A DNA stretch of 64,000 nt from Pseudoflavonifractor sp. An184 (GCF_002160305.1 NZ_NFKI01000004.1:78450-142449), one strand, 5' to 3'; positions 1 to 8,213 are shown, numbered from the stretch's first letter. Numbers and translations are program-made. Notes: generated by a model from the sequence alone, not told the origin.

Positions 1-1689
1 GGCGGCCGTGTCCCCGGCACTGTCATAGCCGTCCCCGCCGCAGTCCACCAGGGTCAGGAAGCGGCCGGAGCGCACCAGAATGCTCTGCCCCTGGCCCACG
101 TCCAGGGCGGTGACCGCCCCGGCCCCCTGCCAGAAGCTCAGATTGCTCAGCACCATGGACAGGCACAGGGCGGACGCCCCGGCGCAGATTGGGGTGACCC
201 ACCGCCGCCTCCCCCGATGGAGGAGGACGAACAGGATCAGCAGATAGACAAAAACCAGCCACATCCGGTAGTAGGGCGTGTCCAGGGTGACGGCGGAGAA
301 GGGGGCCCGGGATAAGCCCTCGATGCTCCAGGCCAGGTACCGCCCCAGCAGAGAGACCGGCCGGGCCAGCAGGGCGGCCGCCTGGGGCAGGAGAACTCCC
401 GCTCCGCCCAGGATCAGCCCCGCCCCGAACAGTCCGCCCACCGCCCACAGGGTGAGCAGGTTGGACAGCAGGGAGATGAGGGGCACCGAGTTGAAGTACA
501 GGGCGGTGAGGGGCGTGGTGAGCACGCTGGCCCCCACGGTGGCGGCCATGGTGGAGACCAGGAAGCGCAGGACGCTCCGGGCGCACCAGCCGGGACTCCC
601 ACGCTTGGAACCCTGAAAGGGGACGCGGGCCATCAGGGCCTCCTGGATGCGTCCGGCGCACAGAAGGATGCCCGCCACCGCCGCGAAGGACAACTGGAGC
701 CCCACATGGGTGATGGAGAAGGGGTTTGCCAGCAGAATGAGCAGCAGGGCCGTCCCCAGGGCGGTGGCGCTGTCCCGCTCCCGGCGGAGCAGCGGGGCAA
801 TCTGGAGCAGGATAATCATAATGGCCGCCCGGACGATGGACGGGGTGCACCCGGTCATCATGGTGAACAGGATGGACACGGGGATGAGCACCAGGGCGGT
901 CCCCCTCCGGCTGCCGCCCAGCAGGAGGGACAGCAGCCCCGCCAGAAGCACCAGATGGGAGCCGGACACCGCCACCGTGTGGGTGAGGCCGGTGCGCTGG
1001 AGGTCGGTGTTGAAGGAGTCGGACAGGTCCGTCCGGTTTCCCGTGACCAGGGCCTTGGCCAGGGGCGCCACACCCTGGGGAAAGATGCGCTCCACGCTCT
1101 CCTCCAGGACCCGGGTCCAGCAGGCCGGCCAGTCCCGGATGGGCGGGGATTCCGGCCGCTCCACATCCAGGCGGCCGTAGGCCCGGGCGGTGAGAAAGAC
1201 GCCCTGGGCGGTGTAGTAGGTGATCTCCTCCCCGGAGGAGGAGCGGTCCGCCCGGGAACAGTGGGCCACCGTCTCGATTTTGTCCCCGGGGCGCAGGTCC
1301 GCTCCCTGGTCGTCCAGATACAGCAGGGTCCGGATGTCCGGGCCGGACTCGGGCTCCAGGCGAACCTGGACGGAGAAACCGTAGCCGGTCTCCTGGGGCC
1401 ACTGGGCCACGGTGCCCTGGAGGCGGATGGTGGTGTCGTCCAGGGCCAAGGCGGGCCGCCAGAACAGGGCGGAATACCCGGCGGTCCAGAGGAACCCCAG
1501 GGCCAGTCCCGCCGCCGCCCAGCGCACCGCCTTCCGTGCCCGCCTCTGCCCCTCCAAGGGAATCCAGGTGAGGGCGGACAGCACGGCCAAGGCGATCCCC
1601 AGAGGGATCAGCGCCTCATCCAGGGGCAGGTATCCGGCGCACAGAGCCGCCAGGGCAAAGGCAAAGGAGAAGATGGCCAGCCGACGCAT
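1..1689 (-). CDS. comEC: ComEC/Rec2 DNA-uptake channel, N-terminal part (cut by window edge)
   Basis: The reading frame is open for 563 codons from ATG at 1689 to the window edge, so the 3' end is missing. ComEC is the inner-membrane channel that passes single-stranded DNA into the cell during competence. Visible parts are N-terminal membrane segments, an extracellular OB-like stretch (about residues 85-180), the competence domain with the SGSHL motif near residue 245, many further membrane helices, and the start of the metallo-beta-lactamase domain (LDVGQGQSIL near residue 535). A GGAGGAG ribosome site precedes the ATG. Identification of the family is firm; whether the cell is naturally competent cannot be told from this gene. 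Confidence 0.93.
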   Translation of the reverse strand, partial: MRRLAIFSFAFALAALCAGYLPLDEALIPLGIALAVLSALTWIPLEGQRRARKAVRWAAAGLALGFLWTAGYSALFWRPALALDDTTIRLQGTVAQWPQETGYGFSVQVRLEPESGPDIRTLLYLDDQGADLRPGDKIETVAHCSRADRSSSGEEITYYTAQGVFLTARAYGRLDVERPESPPIRDWPACWTRVLEESVERIFPQGVAPLAKALVTGNRTDLSDSFNTDLQRTGLTHTVAVSGSHLVLLAGLLSLLLGGSRRGTALVLIPVSILFTMMTGCTPSIVRAAIMIILLQIAPLLRRERDSATALGTALLLILLANPFSITHVGLQLSFAAVAGILLCAGRIQEALMARVPFQGSKRGSPGWCARSVLRFLVSTMAATVGASVLTTPLTALYFNSVPLISLLSNLLTLWAVGGLFGAGLILGGAGVLLPQAAALLARPVSLLGRYLAWSIEGLSRAPFSAVTLDTPYYRMWLVFVYLLILFVLLHRGRRRWVTPICAGASALCLSMVLSNLSFWQGAGAVTALDVGQGQSILVRSGRFLTLVDCGGDGYDSAGDTAA

Positions 1690-1725
1690 GGGATCTCCTC
1701 CTCTCTATCAATATAAGACTGTTTT

Positions 1726-1754
1726 ATTATAGCGGATTTTCTGGAAAAGGACAA
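1726..1754 (-). promoter_or_regulatory. Sigma-A-type promoter for comEC
   Basis: On the minus strand, TTGTCC (1749-1754), a 17-nt spacer and a perfect TATAAT (1726-1731) lie 37 nt upstream of the comEC start. Confidence 0.65.
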
Positions 1755-1808
1755 GTGGGCCCCGCCTCCCCGGCGTTTCTGCGCGCCCGGCGCGGGAAGA
1801 TTTTCCCC

Positions 1809-1852
1809 TTGACATTTTCCCGCCGCGCTCTATAATAATAGTACATTTGTTC
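1809..1852 (+). promoter_or_regulatory. Promoter with LexA/DinR-like box ahead of the radical SAM repair gene
   Basis: TTGACA (1809-1814), a 16-nt spacer and TATAAT (1831-1836) form a near-consensus promoter. Just downstream, GTACATTTGTTC (1841-1852) matches the Gram-positive SOS box form GAAC-N4-GTTC with one mismatch and sits inside a 16-bp near-palindrome. LexA control is an inference that fits the repair-related gene downstream. Confidence 0.6.
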
Positions 1853-1880
1853 TATTTTTATTCAGAGGGGAGGAACCGGC

Positions 1881-3152
1881 GTGGAGCTTATGGACAAGCT
1901 GGAGATTCTGGCCGACGCGGCCAAGTACGACGCGGCGTGCACCTCCAGCGGCCTGGACCGGGTCGGGCGGCCGGGAACCATCGGGAGCACCACCCTGGCC
2001 GGGTGCTGCCACTCCTTCTCCGCGGACGGGCGGTGTATCTCCCTTTTAAAGGTGCTTATGACCAACGTGTGCGCCTACGACTGCCAATACTGCGTCAACC
2101 GCCGGTCCAACGATCTGCCCCGGGCCGCCTTCACCCCCAGGGAGCTGTGCGAGCTCACCATGGGCTTCTACCGGCGCAACTACATCGAGGGGCTGTTTCT
2201 CTCCTCCGCCGTGCTGGTGAACCCCGACTACACCACCGAGCGAATGATCGAGGCCCTGCGCCTCCTCCGGGAGGAGTACCGCTTCGGCGGCTACATCCAC
2301 GCCAAGGCCATCCCCGGGGCGGACCCCCGGCTCACCTACCGCTTAGGGCTGCTGGCCGACCGGATGAGCGTGAACATTGAGCTGCCCAGCGCGGGCAGTC
2401 TGGCCCTGCTGGCCCCGGACAAGAAGAAGGAGAACATCCTCGCCCCCATGGGGCAGATCCGGGACGGCATCTCCCTGGCCAGCCGGGAGCGGAAGCTGTG
2501 CCGCCACGCCCCCCGGTTTGCCCCGGCGGGCCAGTCCACCCAGATGATCGTGGGGGCCACCCCGGAGAACGACCGGCAGATCTTGACCCTCACCCAGGGG
2601 CTCTATGACAGGTACCACTTAAAGCGGGTGTTCTACTCCGCCTACATGCCCGTATCCAACAGTCCCCTCCTCCCGGCCCCCCAGAATTTCCAGCCGCCCC
2701 TCCTCCGGGAGCACCGGCTGTACCAGGCGGACTGGCTGCTGCGGTTCTACCACTTCCGGGCGGAGGAGCTTCTGGACGAGGAGGCCCCCAACCTGGACCC
2801 CCGCCTGGACCCTAAGTGCACCTGGGCCCTGCGCCACCTGGAGTTCTTCCCGGTAGAGGTCAACCGGGCGGACTATGAGGCCCTCCTCCGGGTGCCGGGG
2901 GTGGGGGTGCGGTCGGCCCGGCGCATTCTGTCCGCCCGGCGGGTGGGCCCCCTCACCTTCGAGGGGCTCAAGCGGCTGGGGGTGGTGCTCAAGCGGGCCC
3001 AGTATTTCCTCACCTGCTCCGGGAGGTCCCTGACGGGGCTGCGGGTGCGGGAGGACGGCCTGCTGCGGCACCTGGCGGCCCTGGACGCCCCCAGGGAGCC
3101 GGTGATGGAACAGCTCTCCCTGTTTGACGGGCCGGGAGACGGCGTTCCGTAA
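1881..3152 (+). CDS. Putative DNA modification/repair radical SAM protein (TIGR03916-type)
   Basis: A 423-residue radical SAM protein. The cluster motif CAYDCQYC (C-x3-C-x2-C) lies near residues 64-71, and a C-terminal helix-hairpin-helix (VPGVGVRSARRIL, about residues 338-350) suggests DNA contact. Proteins of this type are found across bacteria beside a DUF4130/UDG-like partner (TIGR03915) and are thought to act as a pair in DNA repair or modification; the reaction is not established. GTG start at 1881 is chosen because a GGGGAGGA ribosome site lies about 7 nt upstream. The partner gene is here at 4485-5267, displaced by two inserted reductase genes. The promoter has an SOS-like box. Confidence 0.88.
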   Translation: MELMDKLEILADAAKYDAACTSSGLDRVGRPGTIGSTTLAGCCHSFSADGRCISLLKVLMTNVCAYDCQYCVNRRSNDLPRAAFTPRELCELTMGFYRRNYIEGLFLSSAVLVNPDYTTERMIEALRLLREEYRFGGYIHAKAIPGADPRLTYRLGLLADRMSVNIELPSAGSLALLAPDKKKENILAPMGQIRDGISLASRERKLCRHAPRFAPAGQSTQMIVGATPENDRQILTLTQGLYDRYHLKRVFYSAYMPVSNSPLLPAPQNFQPPLLREHRLYQADWLLRFYHFRAEELLDEEAPNLDPRLDPKCTWALRHLEFFPVEVNRADYEALLRVPGVGVRSARRILSARRVGPLTFEGLKRLGVVLKRAQYFLTCSGRSLTGLRVREDGLLRHLAALDAPREPVMEQLSLFDGPGDGVP

Positions 3153-3234
3153 CCCCCCGCTTTTCACGGCCGTCCGCCTGTGGTATACTGCAAGCAAAGC
3201 AAAACGCCGTCTGCGAGACAGAGGAGAGGAACAC

Positions 3235-3903
3235 ATGGAACTTTTGGAGGCAATGGAACGGCGCCACTCGGTGCGCAGCTATGAGGACCGGCCCCTGGAG
3301 CCGGAGGTCCGGGCGGAGCTGACCGGCTTTCTCGCCCAGTGCAGCCGGGAGAGCGGCCTGCACATGCAGCTGGTCCTGGACGAGCCGGAGGCGTTCGGGG
3401 GGCTCATGGCCCACTACGGAAAATTTTCCGGGGTGAAGAACTACATCGCCCTGGTGGGCAAAAAGTCGGCCCAGCTGGATGAGCTCTGCGGCTACTACGG
3501 GGAAAAGGTGGTCTTGAAGGCCCAGCAGATGGGGCTGAACACCTGCTGGGTGGCCCTTACCTATAAAAAGGTGAAGTCCGCCTTCCAGGTGGGCCCCGGG
3601 GAGAAGCTGGGGCTGGTCATCGCCGTCGGCTATGGGAAGAACCAGGGGGTTCCCCACACCTCCAAGGCTCCGGAGGCAGTCATGGAGACGGAGGGCCCGG
3701 CCCCCGACTGGTTCCGGAGAGGGGTGGAGGCCGCCCTGCTGGCCCCCACCGCCATGAACCAGCAGAAATTCAAATTCACCCTCCGGGGGGATACCGTGGC
3801 CGCCAAAGCCGGAATGGGCTTTTACACCAAGGTGGACCTGGGCATCGTCAAGTACCACTTTGAGCTGGGGGCGGGTACGGACCGCTTCCGCTGGGCAGAA
3901 TAA
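3235..3903 (+). CDS. Nitroreductase family protein (TM1586-like)
   Basis: A 222-residue flavin nitroreductase-type protein. It starts with the family hallmark (MERRHSVRSYEDRPLEPE) and later has LAPTAMNQQKFKF, the usual FMN-contacting 'aPsa.n.qpw' region. The likely role is NAD(P)H-dependent reduction of nitro or quinone substrates, or another FMN reaction; the substrate is unknown. ATG 3235 is chosen for the GAGGAGAGGA ribosome site and start-like N-terminus; the frame is open further upstream but without a ribosome site. A possible -10 (TATACT at 3184) precedes it. It sits between the two halves of the radical SAM/TIGR03915 pair. Confidence 0.8.
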   Translation: MELLEAMERRHSVRSYEDRPLEPEVRAELTGFLAQCSRESGLHMQLVLDEPEAFGGLMAHYGKFSGVKNYIALVGKKSAQLDELCGYYGEKVVLKAQQMGLNTCWVALTYKKVKSAFQVGPGEKLGLVIAVGYGKNQGVPHTSKAPEAVMETEGPAPDWFRRGVEAALLAPTAMNQQKFKFTLRGDTVAAKAGMGFYTKVDLGIVKYHFELGAGTDRFRWAE

Positions 3904-3937
3904 GACCGAAACACTTCAGAACAGCGCGGAGGTTGAC

Positions 3938-4468
3938 ATGAGAGAGATCGTCTTATACATTGCCATGAGTCTGGACGGGTATATCGCCGATGCACAGGGC
4001 GGCGTAGACTGGCTGGACGGCCACGGGGAGCCGGAGGAGGGGATGGAGTCCTACTCCCGTCTGCTCCAGCGGATCGACACGGTGGTCATGGGCTGGAACA
4101 CCTACCACCAGGTGACCACCCAGCTCTCCCCGGACCGGTGGGTCTATGAGGGGCTGCACACCTATGTGATCACCCACCGTCCCCTCCCCGCCGCGCCGGG
4201 CATCACCTTCACGGCGGAGGCCCCCTGCGCCCTCGTCCGGCGGCTGCGCCGGGAGGAGGGGAAGGCGGTGTGGATCTGCGGCGGCGGGAGCGTCGTCCAG
4301 CCCCTGGTCCGGGAGGATCTGATCGATGAGTACCACCTCTCCCTCATCCCCACCATCCTGGGATCCGGCATCCGGCTGTTTGGGGAGCTGGCGGACCAGC
4401 GGAAGCTGCGGCTGGTGCATACCCAGTCCACCGGCGGCATCGCCGAGCTGATCTACCGCCGGCGGTAG
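3938..4468 (+). CDS. Dihydrofolate reductase family protein (RibD C-terminal-like)
   Basis: A 176-residue protein of the DHFR/RibD-C superfamily, an NAD(P)H-dependent reductase fold. The N-terminus (IVLYIAMSLDGYIAD), the internal VVMGWNTY strand and the nucleotide-binding ICGGGSVVQ stretch are typical. The substrate is not known; this subgroup is usually distinct from folate DHFR. ATG 3938 has GCGGAGGT upstream. It lies 34 bp after the nitroreductase stop and 16 bp before the TIGR03915 gene, so all four genes from 1881 to 5267 probably form one transcription unit. Confidence 0.8.
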   Translation: MREIVLYIAMSLDGYIADAQGGVDWLDGHGEPEEGMESYSRLLQRIDTVVMGWNTYHQVTTQLSPDRWVYEGLHTYVITHRPLPAAPGITFTAEAPCALVRRLRREEGKAVWICGGGSVVQPLVREDLIDEYHLSLIPTILGSGIRLFGELADQRKLRLVHTQSTGGIAELIYRRR

Positions 4469-4484
4469 GAGAGGAGGCGGTCTC

Positions 4485-5267
4485 ATGCCCTGGACCCAGG
4501 TCTCTTACCTCTACGACGGCACCTACGCCGGGTTTCTCACCTGCGTCTTTGACAGCTTCCGGCACCGGGAGGAGCCGGCGGACTTCACCCCATTTTCTGA
4601 GGCGGCCGCCTCCTTCTACCCCCAGCGGGCGGTGGAGACCCACCGGGAGAAGGCCCGGCGGGTGTACCGCTCCCTGGACCAGTTCGGCCGTGAGGGAAAG
4701 CGGTGGGCGGTGCGGGGCTTTCTCACCTGCCTGGAGGAGCGGGAGCTGTGGCTGTGGCGGTTCTACCAGCTTGGATTTCAGGAAAAGAGCGCGGTGAGCC
4801 GGGATCTCACCCACCCGGTGGTGGACACGGTGCGGAAGGCGGTGCGCCGCCTGGAGGAGGAGGCCCACCTGCTCACCGGCTTTGTCCGCTTCTCGGAGCT
4901 GGATGGGGTGCTGGCGGGGGAGATCTCCCCCAAAAACCGGGTGCTCCCCCTCCTGCGCCCCCACTTCTGCGGGCGCTACCCCCAGGAGCAGTTTCTGCTC
5001 TACGACAAGACCCACCGGGAGGCCCTCATTCACGTGCCGGGCCGGTGGTCCATCCTCCCCATGGAGGAGTTCCAGATGGGCCGGGCCGGGACAGAGGAGC
5101 TCCAGTACCGGCGCATGTGGCGAAAATTCTACGACGCCATCGCCATCCAGGGGCGGGAGAACCCCCGGTGCCGCATGACCCACATGCCCAAGCGGTACTG
5201 GGACAACATGACGGAGTTTCAGCGGGAGGAGCCGGAGACGGACTCCAGAGAGATTTCCCTCCCCTGA
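4485..5267 (+). CDS. TIGR03915 family putative DNA repair protein (DUF4130)
   Basis: 260 residues. The beginning (YLYDGTYAGFLTCVFDSF) and the C-terminal region (FHLPRM-like FYDAIAIQGRENPRCRMTHMPKRYW) match the DUF4130 protein that accompanies the TIGR03916 radical SAM enzyme; some relatives are fused to uracil-DNA glycosylase domains. Function as the partner of the gene at 1881 is inferred from this conserved pairing. It is preceded by GGAGAGGAGG and ends in TGA at 5267. Downstream come three back-to-back perfect hairpins that may end the transcript. Confidence 0.85.
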   Translation: MPWTQVSYLYDGTYAGFLTCVFDSFRHREEPADFTPFSEAAASFYPQRAVETHREKARRVYRSLDQFGREGKRWAVRGFLTCLEERELWLWRFYQLGFQEKSAVSRDLTHPVVDTVRKAVRRLEEEAHLLTGFVRFSELDGVLAGEISPKNRVLPLLRPHFCGRYPQEQFLLYDKTHREALIHVPGRWSILPMEEFQMGRAGTEELQYRRMWRKFYDAIAIQGRENPRCRMTHMPKRYWDNMTEFQREEPETDSREISLP

Positions 5268-5435
5268 ATACGCCCCAAGCCCGTCCGTCCGTATCCAAAA
5301 TATGAAAATTTTACCTTCGCTGTCACACCGGCGGGAGGAAAAATCAGTCTGTCAAAAACTTGTTGGTCAAAGGATTCGGAGGGAAAGATACTGTGAAAGA
5401 AAACCGTCAGGGTTGTCTTTCACGTTCAATTAGAC
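5268..5435. other. Gene-free stretch before the hairpin array
   Basis: No coding region is visible. An imperfect relative of the third hairpin downstream (AAAATTTTACCTTCGCTGTCAC near 5303) is present, and the stretch is visibly more AT-rich than the flanking genes. Confidence 0.5.
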
Positions 5436-5543
5436 CACTTTTCAGAACGTTTTAACGTTCTGAAAAGTGCTGTCAGCTTGTCGAAAAGATTTTTTCGACA
5501 AGCTGAATTTTACCCCCGTTGTCACAACAGCGGGGGTAAAATT
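5436..5543. repeat. Array of three head-to-tail perfect hairpins
   Basis: Hairpin 1: arms 5436-5451 and 5454-5469 (16 bp, perfect). Hairpin 2: arms 5473-5487 and 5492-5506 (15 bp, perfect; begins CAGCTTGTCGAAAA). Hairpin 3: arms 5506-5522 and 5527-5543 (17 bp, one G-U; A/T-rich base with CCCCCG core). They are spaced by 3 and 0 nt and have unrelated arm sequences. They may serve as a bidirectional terminator cluster or be remnants of small palindromic elements. Arm 2 resembles the left end of the ~177-nt repeats at 6611, 38080 and 41959. Confidence 0.85.
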
Positions 5544-5581
5544 GTGTCATAGACAGAAGGACAAGAGAGGAGGCGAACGCC

Positions 5582-5660
5582 GTGGACCCCATCCGCACCC
5601 GGGAGGAGCTGGAGGCGCTGTACGACCATCACGTGAACATGCTGTGGTTGATGTTCAAAG
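5582..5660 (+). pseudogene. Possible remnant of an ECF sigma factor 5' end
   Basis: GTG 5582 follows AGAGGAGG and opens a frame reading MDPIRTREELEALYDHHVNM, which resembles the first residues of extracytoplasmic-function sigma factors (region 2 'LYxxHxxxLW'). After about 25 residues the similarity stops and the frame continues as non-family sequence to 6013. I read this as a truncated gene, but the match is short and could be chance. Confidence 0.35.
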
Positions 5661-5912
5661 GAACGAGGAGAGCGGTAAAGTGTCCGCGCCGGCGTCCCTA
5701 TTGCCATCGGGGAACGTTTCATTCACAGAAAGCAATTGAGTATATAAAGGAAAAGCGGAGGCTTCGGCAACGAGCCCTCACAAGAGCCAAGACATGCGGC
5801 AGACCCCTGAAATTCGTGACGGAATTCCAGGGGCCTGTGTGTGTTTTGAGCAGGGGTGAATGCGGAGCGGTTCGTCAGGCGGCTGGAGGGAGAGATTCCG
5901 GACAGCTGTCTG
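5661..5912. other. Gene-free stretch with one hairpin
   Basis: No convincing gene. An inverted repeat at about 5801-5830 (CCCCTGAAATTC pairing with GAATTCCAGGGG, one mismatch) could end the DUF624 transcript, which is read toward this region from the right. Confidence 0.4.
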
Positions 5913-6560
5913 TCAGCGGTCCGGCTTATCCTCTTCCTCCTCCGACCCAAGCTGGGCGCGGATGTAGGGGGCGAAGATGCGCTCCAGGAAAAAGGACTGG
6001 AGCAGGGCGGTGACGCCGGAAAAGGACACCAGGGCAATGAAGGGGATGCGCAGGAGCAGTTCCAGGGCCAGGTAGAGCTCCAGGGCCATGGCCAGGGTGG
6101 AGGGCAGGTGGACGATGGCCAGCCGGGCGCAGTTGGACAGAAGTCCCGCCACGCCGAAGGTGAACCGGGAGAGCACCGGAAAGAGGTAGCAGGCCACCCC
6201 CAGGGGGAGCAGGAGGAGGAAGGTGTAGCACAGGTAAAAGACATACTCGGCTTGTCCGGCGGAGGCCATCTGATAGGCCAGGCCGTGGAGAAAGAGCAGG
6301 GCCGCCCCCACCGCCAGCACCACCAGCGTGGCCAAAACCCCCACCTTCAGGTTGTCCCGGAAGGTGCGGAAAAACAGAGTCCAGCTGTCCCGGCGGTTTC
6401 CCCGAATGCACTGCACCACCGTATGGTAGAGGGCGGCGCTGGCCGGCCCCAGGGTGACCACAGGCAGGGAGCAGGCCAGCCAGAACACGCTGAGAAGCAC
6501 CAGGTCCACCAGCTTTCCGGTGACGCGCCAGATGCTGTTTTCCGGGTTGAAGATGGCCAT
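5913..6560 (-). CDS. DUF624 (YesL-like) membrane protein
   Basis: 215 residues with about five hydrophobic helices and the DUF624 hallmark near the start (FNPENSIWRVTGKLVDLVLLSVFWLACSLP, residues 4-33). YesL-type proteins occur beside sugar ABC transporter genes in Firmicutes; the biochemical role is unknown. ATG 6560 has a strong AAAGGAGG site. It lies downstream of the ROK kinase gene on the same strand, separated by one copy of the ~177-nt repeat, so it may belong to the amino-sugar regulon. Confidence 0.85.
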   Translation of the reverse strand: MAIFNPENSIWRVTGKLVDLVLLSVFWLACSLPVVTLGPASAALYHTVVQCIRGNRRDSWTLFFRTFRDNLKVGVLATLVVLAVGAALLFLHGLAYQMASAGQAEYVFYLCYTFLLLLPLGVACYLFPVLSRFTFGVAGLLSNCARLAIVHLPSTLAMALELYLALELLLRIPFIALVSFSGVTALLQSFFLERIFAPYIRAQLGSEEEEDKPDR

Positions 6561-6580
6561 GGCGGGGCCTCCTTTCGGCG

Positions 6581-6610
6581 GCGGGCCCGGCGATTCCTCG
6601 CCGGGCCCGC
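6581..6610. other. Perfect 12-bp GC hairpin next to repeat copy 1
   Basis: Arms 6581-6592 and 6599-6610 (GCGGGCCCGGCG and its complement) with a 6-nt loop. It lies 20 nt upstream of the DUF624 start and directly abuts the ~177-nt repeat. Copies 2 and 3 of that repeat also abut a strong GC hairpin. Confidence 0.75.
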
Positions 6611-6788
6611 GCAGCTTGTCAAAAAAGCTCTGTTAGGACGAATCCGCCCGAGTTATGGCGGGGGAGCTCGAGGGGGCGGCGGCCCGCCTCGAGTGGGATC
6701 GAATGCCCCGAATGCCTTGCACGGCAAGGCGTTCGGTGAGCGCAGCGAGGACTTTTCCGCCGCTGCGCGGCGGAAAAGTAACGGCATT
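6611..6788 (+). repeat. ~177-nt structured repeat, copy 1
   Basis: Shares its whole length with copies at 38080-38256 and 41959-42135. Conserved parts in order: CAGCTTGTCAAAAA left end; a CCGCC/GGCGG helix; a CTCGAGG/CCTCGAG helix; an outer AATGCC...GGCATT closing helix enclosing a 13-bp hairpin (loop ACG, around 6709-6737) and a second hairpin ending at about 6778. It lies between the ROK and DUF624 genes. It contains no ribosome site or conserved start; the open frames through it differ among the copies. Confidence 0.85.
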
Positions 6789-6833
6789 GGGTCTTACCTG
6801 CTTAAAATTGGGATGCGATGTGGGGCGGAACGA

Positions 6834-8213
6834 TCAGTTCAGCTCGGGCAGAGAGGCGGCGGCCACGCTCTGGCCCACCCGGCGGGCCTTCTCGTCGGGC
6901 AGGGTGGGGTGGATCTTGCCTGCCACCTCGGGGTACTCGTCGGCCAGGACCTGCTTGCACACGTCCAGGATGATGTCGCCGCCCCGACCGGACATGACCC
7001 GGCCCAGGAGCAGCACGTGCTTGAAGCCGTAGAAGTGGTGGTACAGGGCCAGGGAGTGGCCCAGATACACGCCGATGGAGCGGTAAATGGCCTCGGCGGG
7101 GGAGCCGGGGACCTCCATGAGCTTCTGGACCTCCTTGAGCTTCTCGGCGGGGGAGAGGTCCGCGGACAGGTTGATGCCGGCGGCGGGGGCCAGCTTGATG
7201 ACGGAGTCCTGGGAGAAGTACTTCACGCCGCAGCCGATGTCCCCGGACCACTCGTCCTCCATGGCGCTGGGAGACACGTCCACCGGGGCGAAGGCCAGCT
7301 CGTTGAGCCAGCCGGTGATGTTGCCGTTCTGGTCCACATAGCCCACCGCCTCGCTGGTGCCCATGGCGATGCCCAGGATGTTGTTCTCCTCCAGGCTCAT
7401 GGCGCCGGCCAGGGCGGACACGTCCCCGTCGTTGGCCACCACATAGGGCACGTCCCCGAAGGTGTCCTTGATGGCCCGGATGTAGATGTCCTTCACCTTG
7501 GCGTCAAACAGGTCCTTGGGGACCTTCAGGAACAGGGAGGCCACCATGGTGCGGTTCTCAATGTAGATGCCGGCGGAGGACACGCCCACCGCATCCACCC
7601 GGGGCATGTGGGCCGCGGCGGACTTCAGGGCCGAGACGATCCCCTCATAGTGGTAGTCCGGGTCGGCGGTGGTCTTGGGGAACCACACCACCTCCTCGGA
7701 GAAGACGGGCTCTCCGTCGATGACGGCGGACACCTTCCGGTCGGAGCCGCCCGCGTCAAAGCCGATGCGGCAGCCGCCCAGGTGGCGGCCCACCGCCTGG
7801 GGATTGCTCTTCTCGGCGGGCACGGCGTCGCAGTACACCACCTCGAAGGGTTTTTCATACACGTTGGACATGAAATCAGCGTCAAAGGCCCGCTTGCCGC
7901 CCACGCAGTAGGTGGCCTTCATGGCCTCATAGACGGCCTTGCTGCCGCTGAGGTAGACCTTGAAGCCGCCCTTCATCCACAGGAGCATTTTGATGAGCCG
8001 GTCCACATAGTAGACGTCCGCCTCAGCCATCTCCGGGGTGCCGTGGATAAAGGTCTTATAGACGGCCACCTCGCCGCCGGCCCGCTCCACCGCCACGTCC
8101 AGGGGCTGCCTGGCGTCCTTCAGAAAGGCCGCGTTGAACTTGCCCAGGGGAAGAAAGCCGGGGTCCAGCTCCGGCACATGTTTCACCGAGACTTCAATTC
8201 CAAGGTGCTTCAT
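6834..8213 (-). CDS. ROK-family sugar kinase-like protein, probable GlcNAc/ManNAc kinase
   Basis: 459 residues. The C-terminal half has the ROK/ASKHA ATPase features: CRIGFDAGGSDRK (phosphate loop, about residue 168), a VDAVGVSSAGIY segment, VVANDGDVSALAGAM and LGIAMGTSEAVGYV. An N-terminal ~160-residue extension makes it longer than a typical 300-residue ROK kinase. Given the neighbouring AGE epimerase, NanA, NagA and NagB, the likely job is phosphorylation of GlcNAc or ManNAc; this is inference. ATG 8213 follows GGGAGGG. It is transcribed divergently from the epimerase-led operon. Confidence 0.75.
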   Translation of the reverse strand: MKHLGIEVSVKHVPELDPGFLPLGKFNAAFLKDARQPLDVAVERAGGEVAVYKTFIHGTPEMAEADVYYVDRLIKMLLWMKGGFKVYLSGSKAVYEAMKATYCVGGKRAFDADFMSNVYEKPFEVVYCDAVPAEKSNPQAVGRHLGGCRIGFDAGGSDRKVSAVIDGEPVFSEEVVWFPKTTADPDYHYEGIVSALKSAAAHMPRVDAVGVSSAGIYIENRTMVASLFLKVPKDLFDAKVKDIYIRAIKDTFGDVPYVVANDGDVSALAGAMSLEENNILGIAMGTSEAVGYVDQNGNITGWLNELAFAPVDVSPSAMEDEWSGDIGCGVKYFSQDSVIKLAPAAGINLSADLSPAEKLKEVQKLMEVPGSPAEAIYRSIGVYLGHSLALYHHFYGFKHVLLLGRVMSGRGGDIILDVCKQVLADEYPEVAGKIHPTLPDEKARRVGQSVAAASLPELN

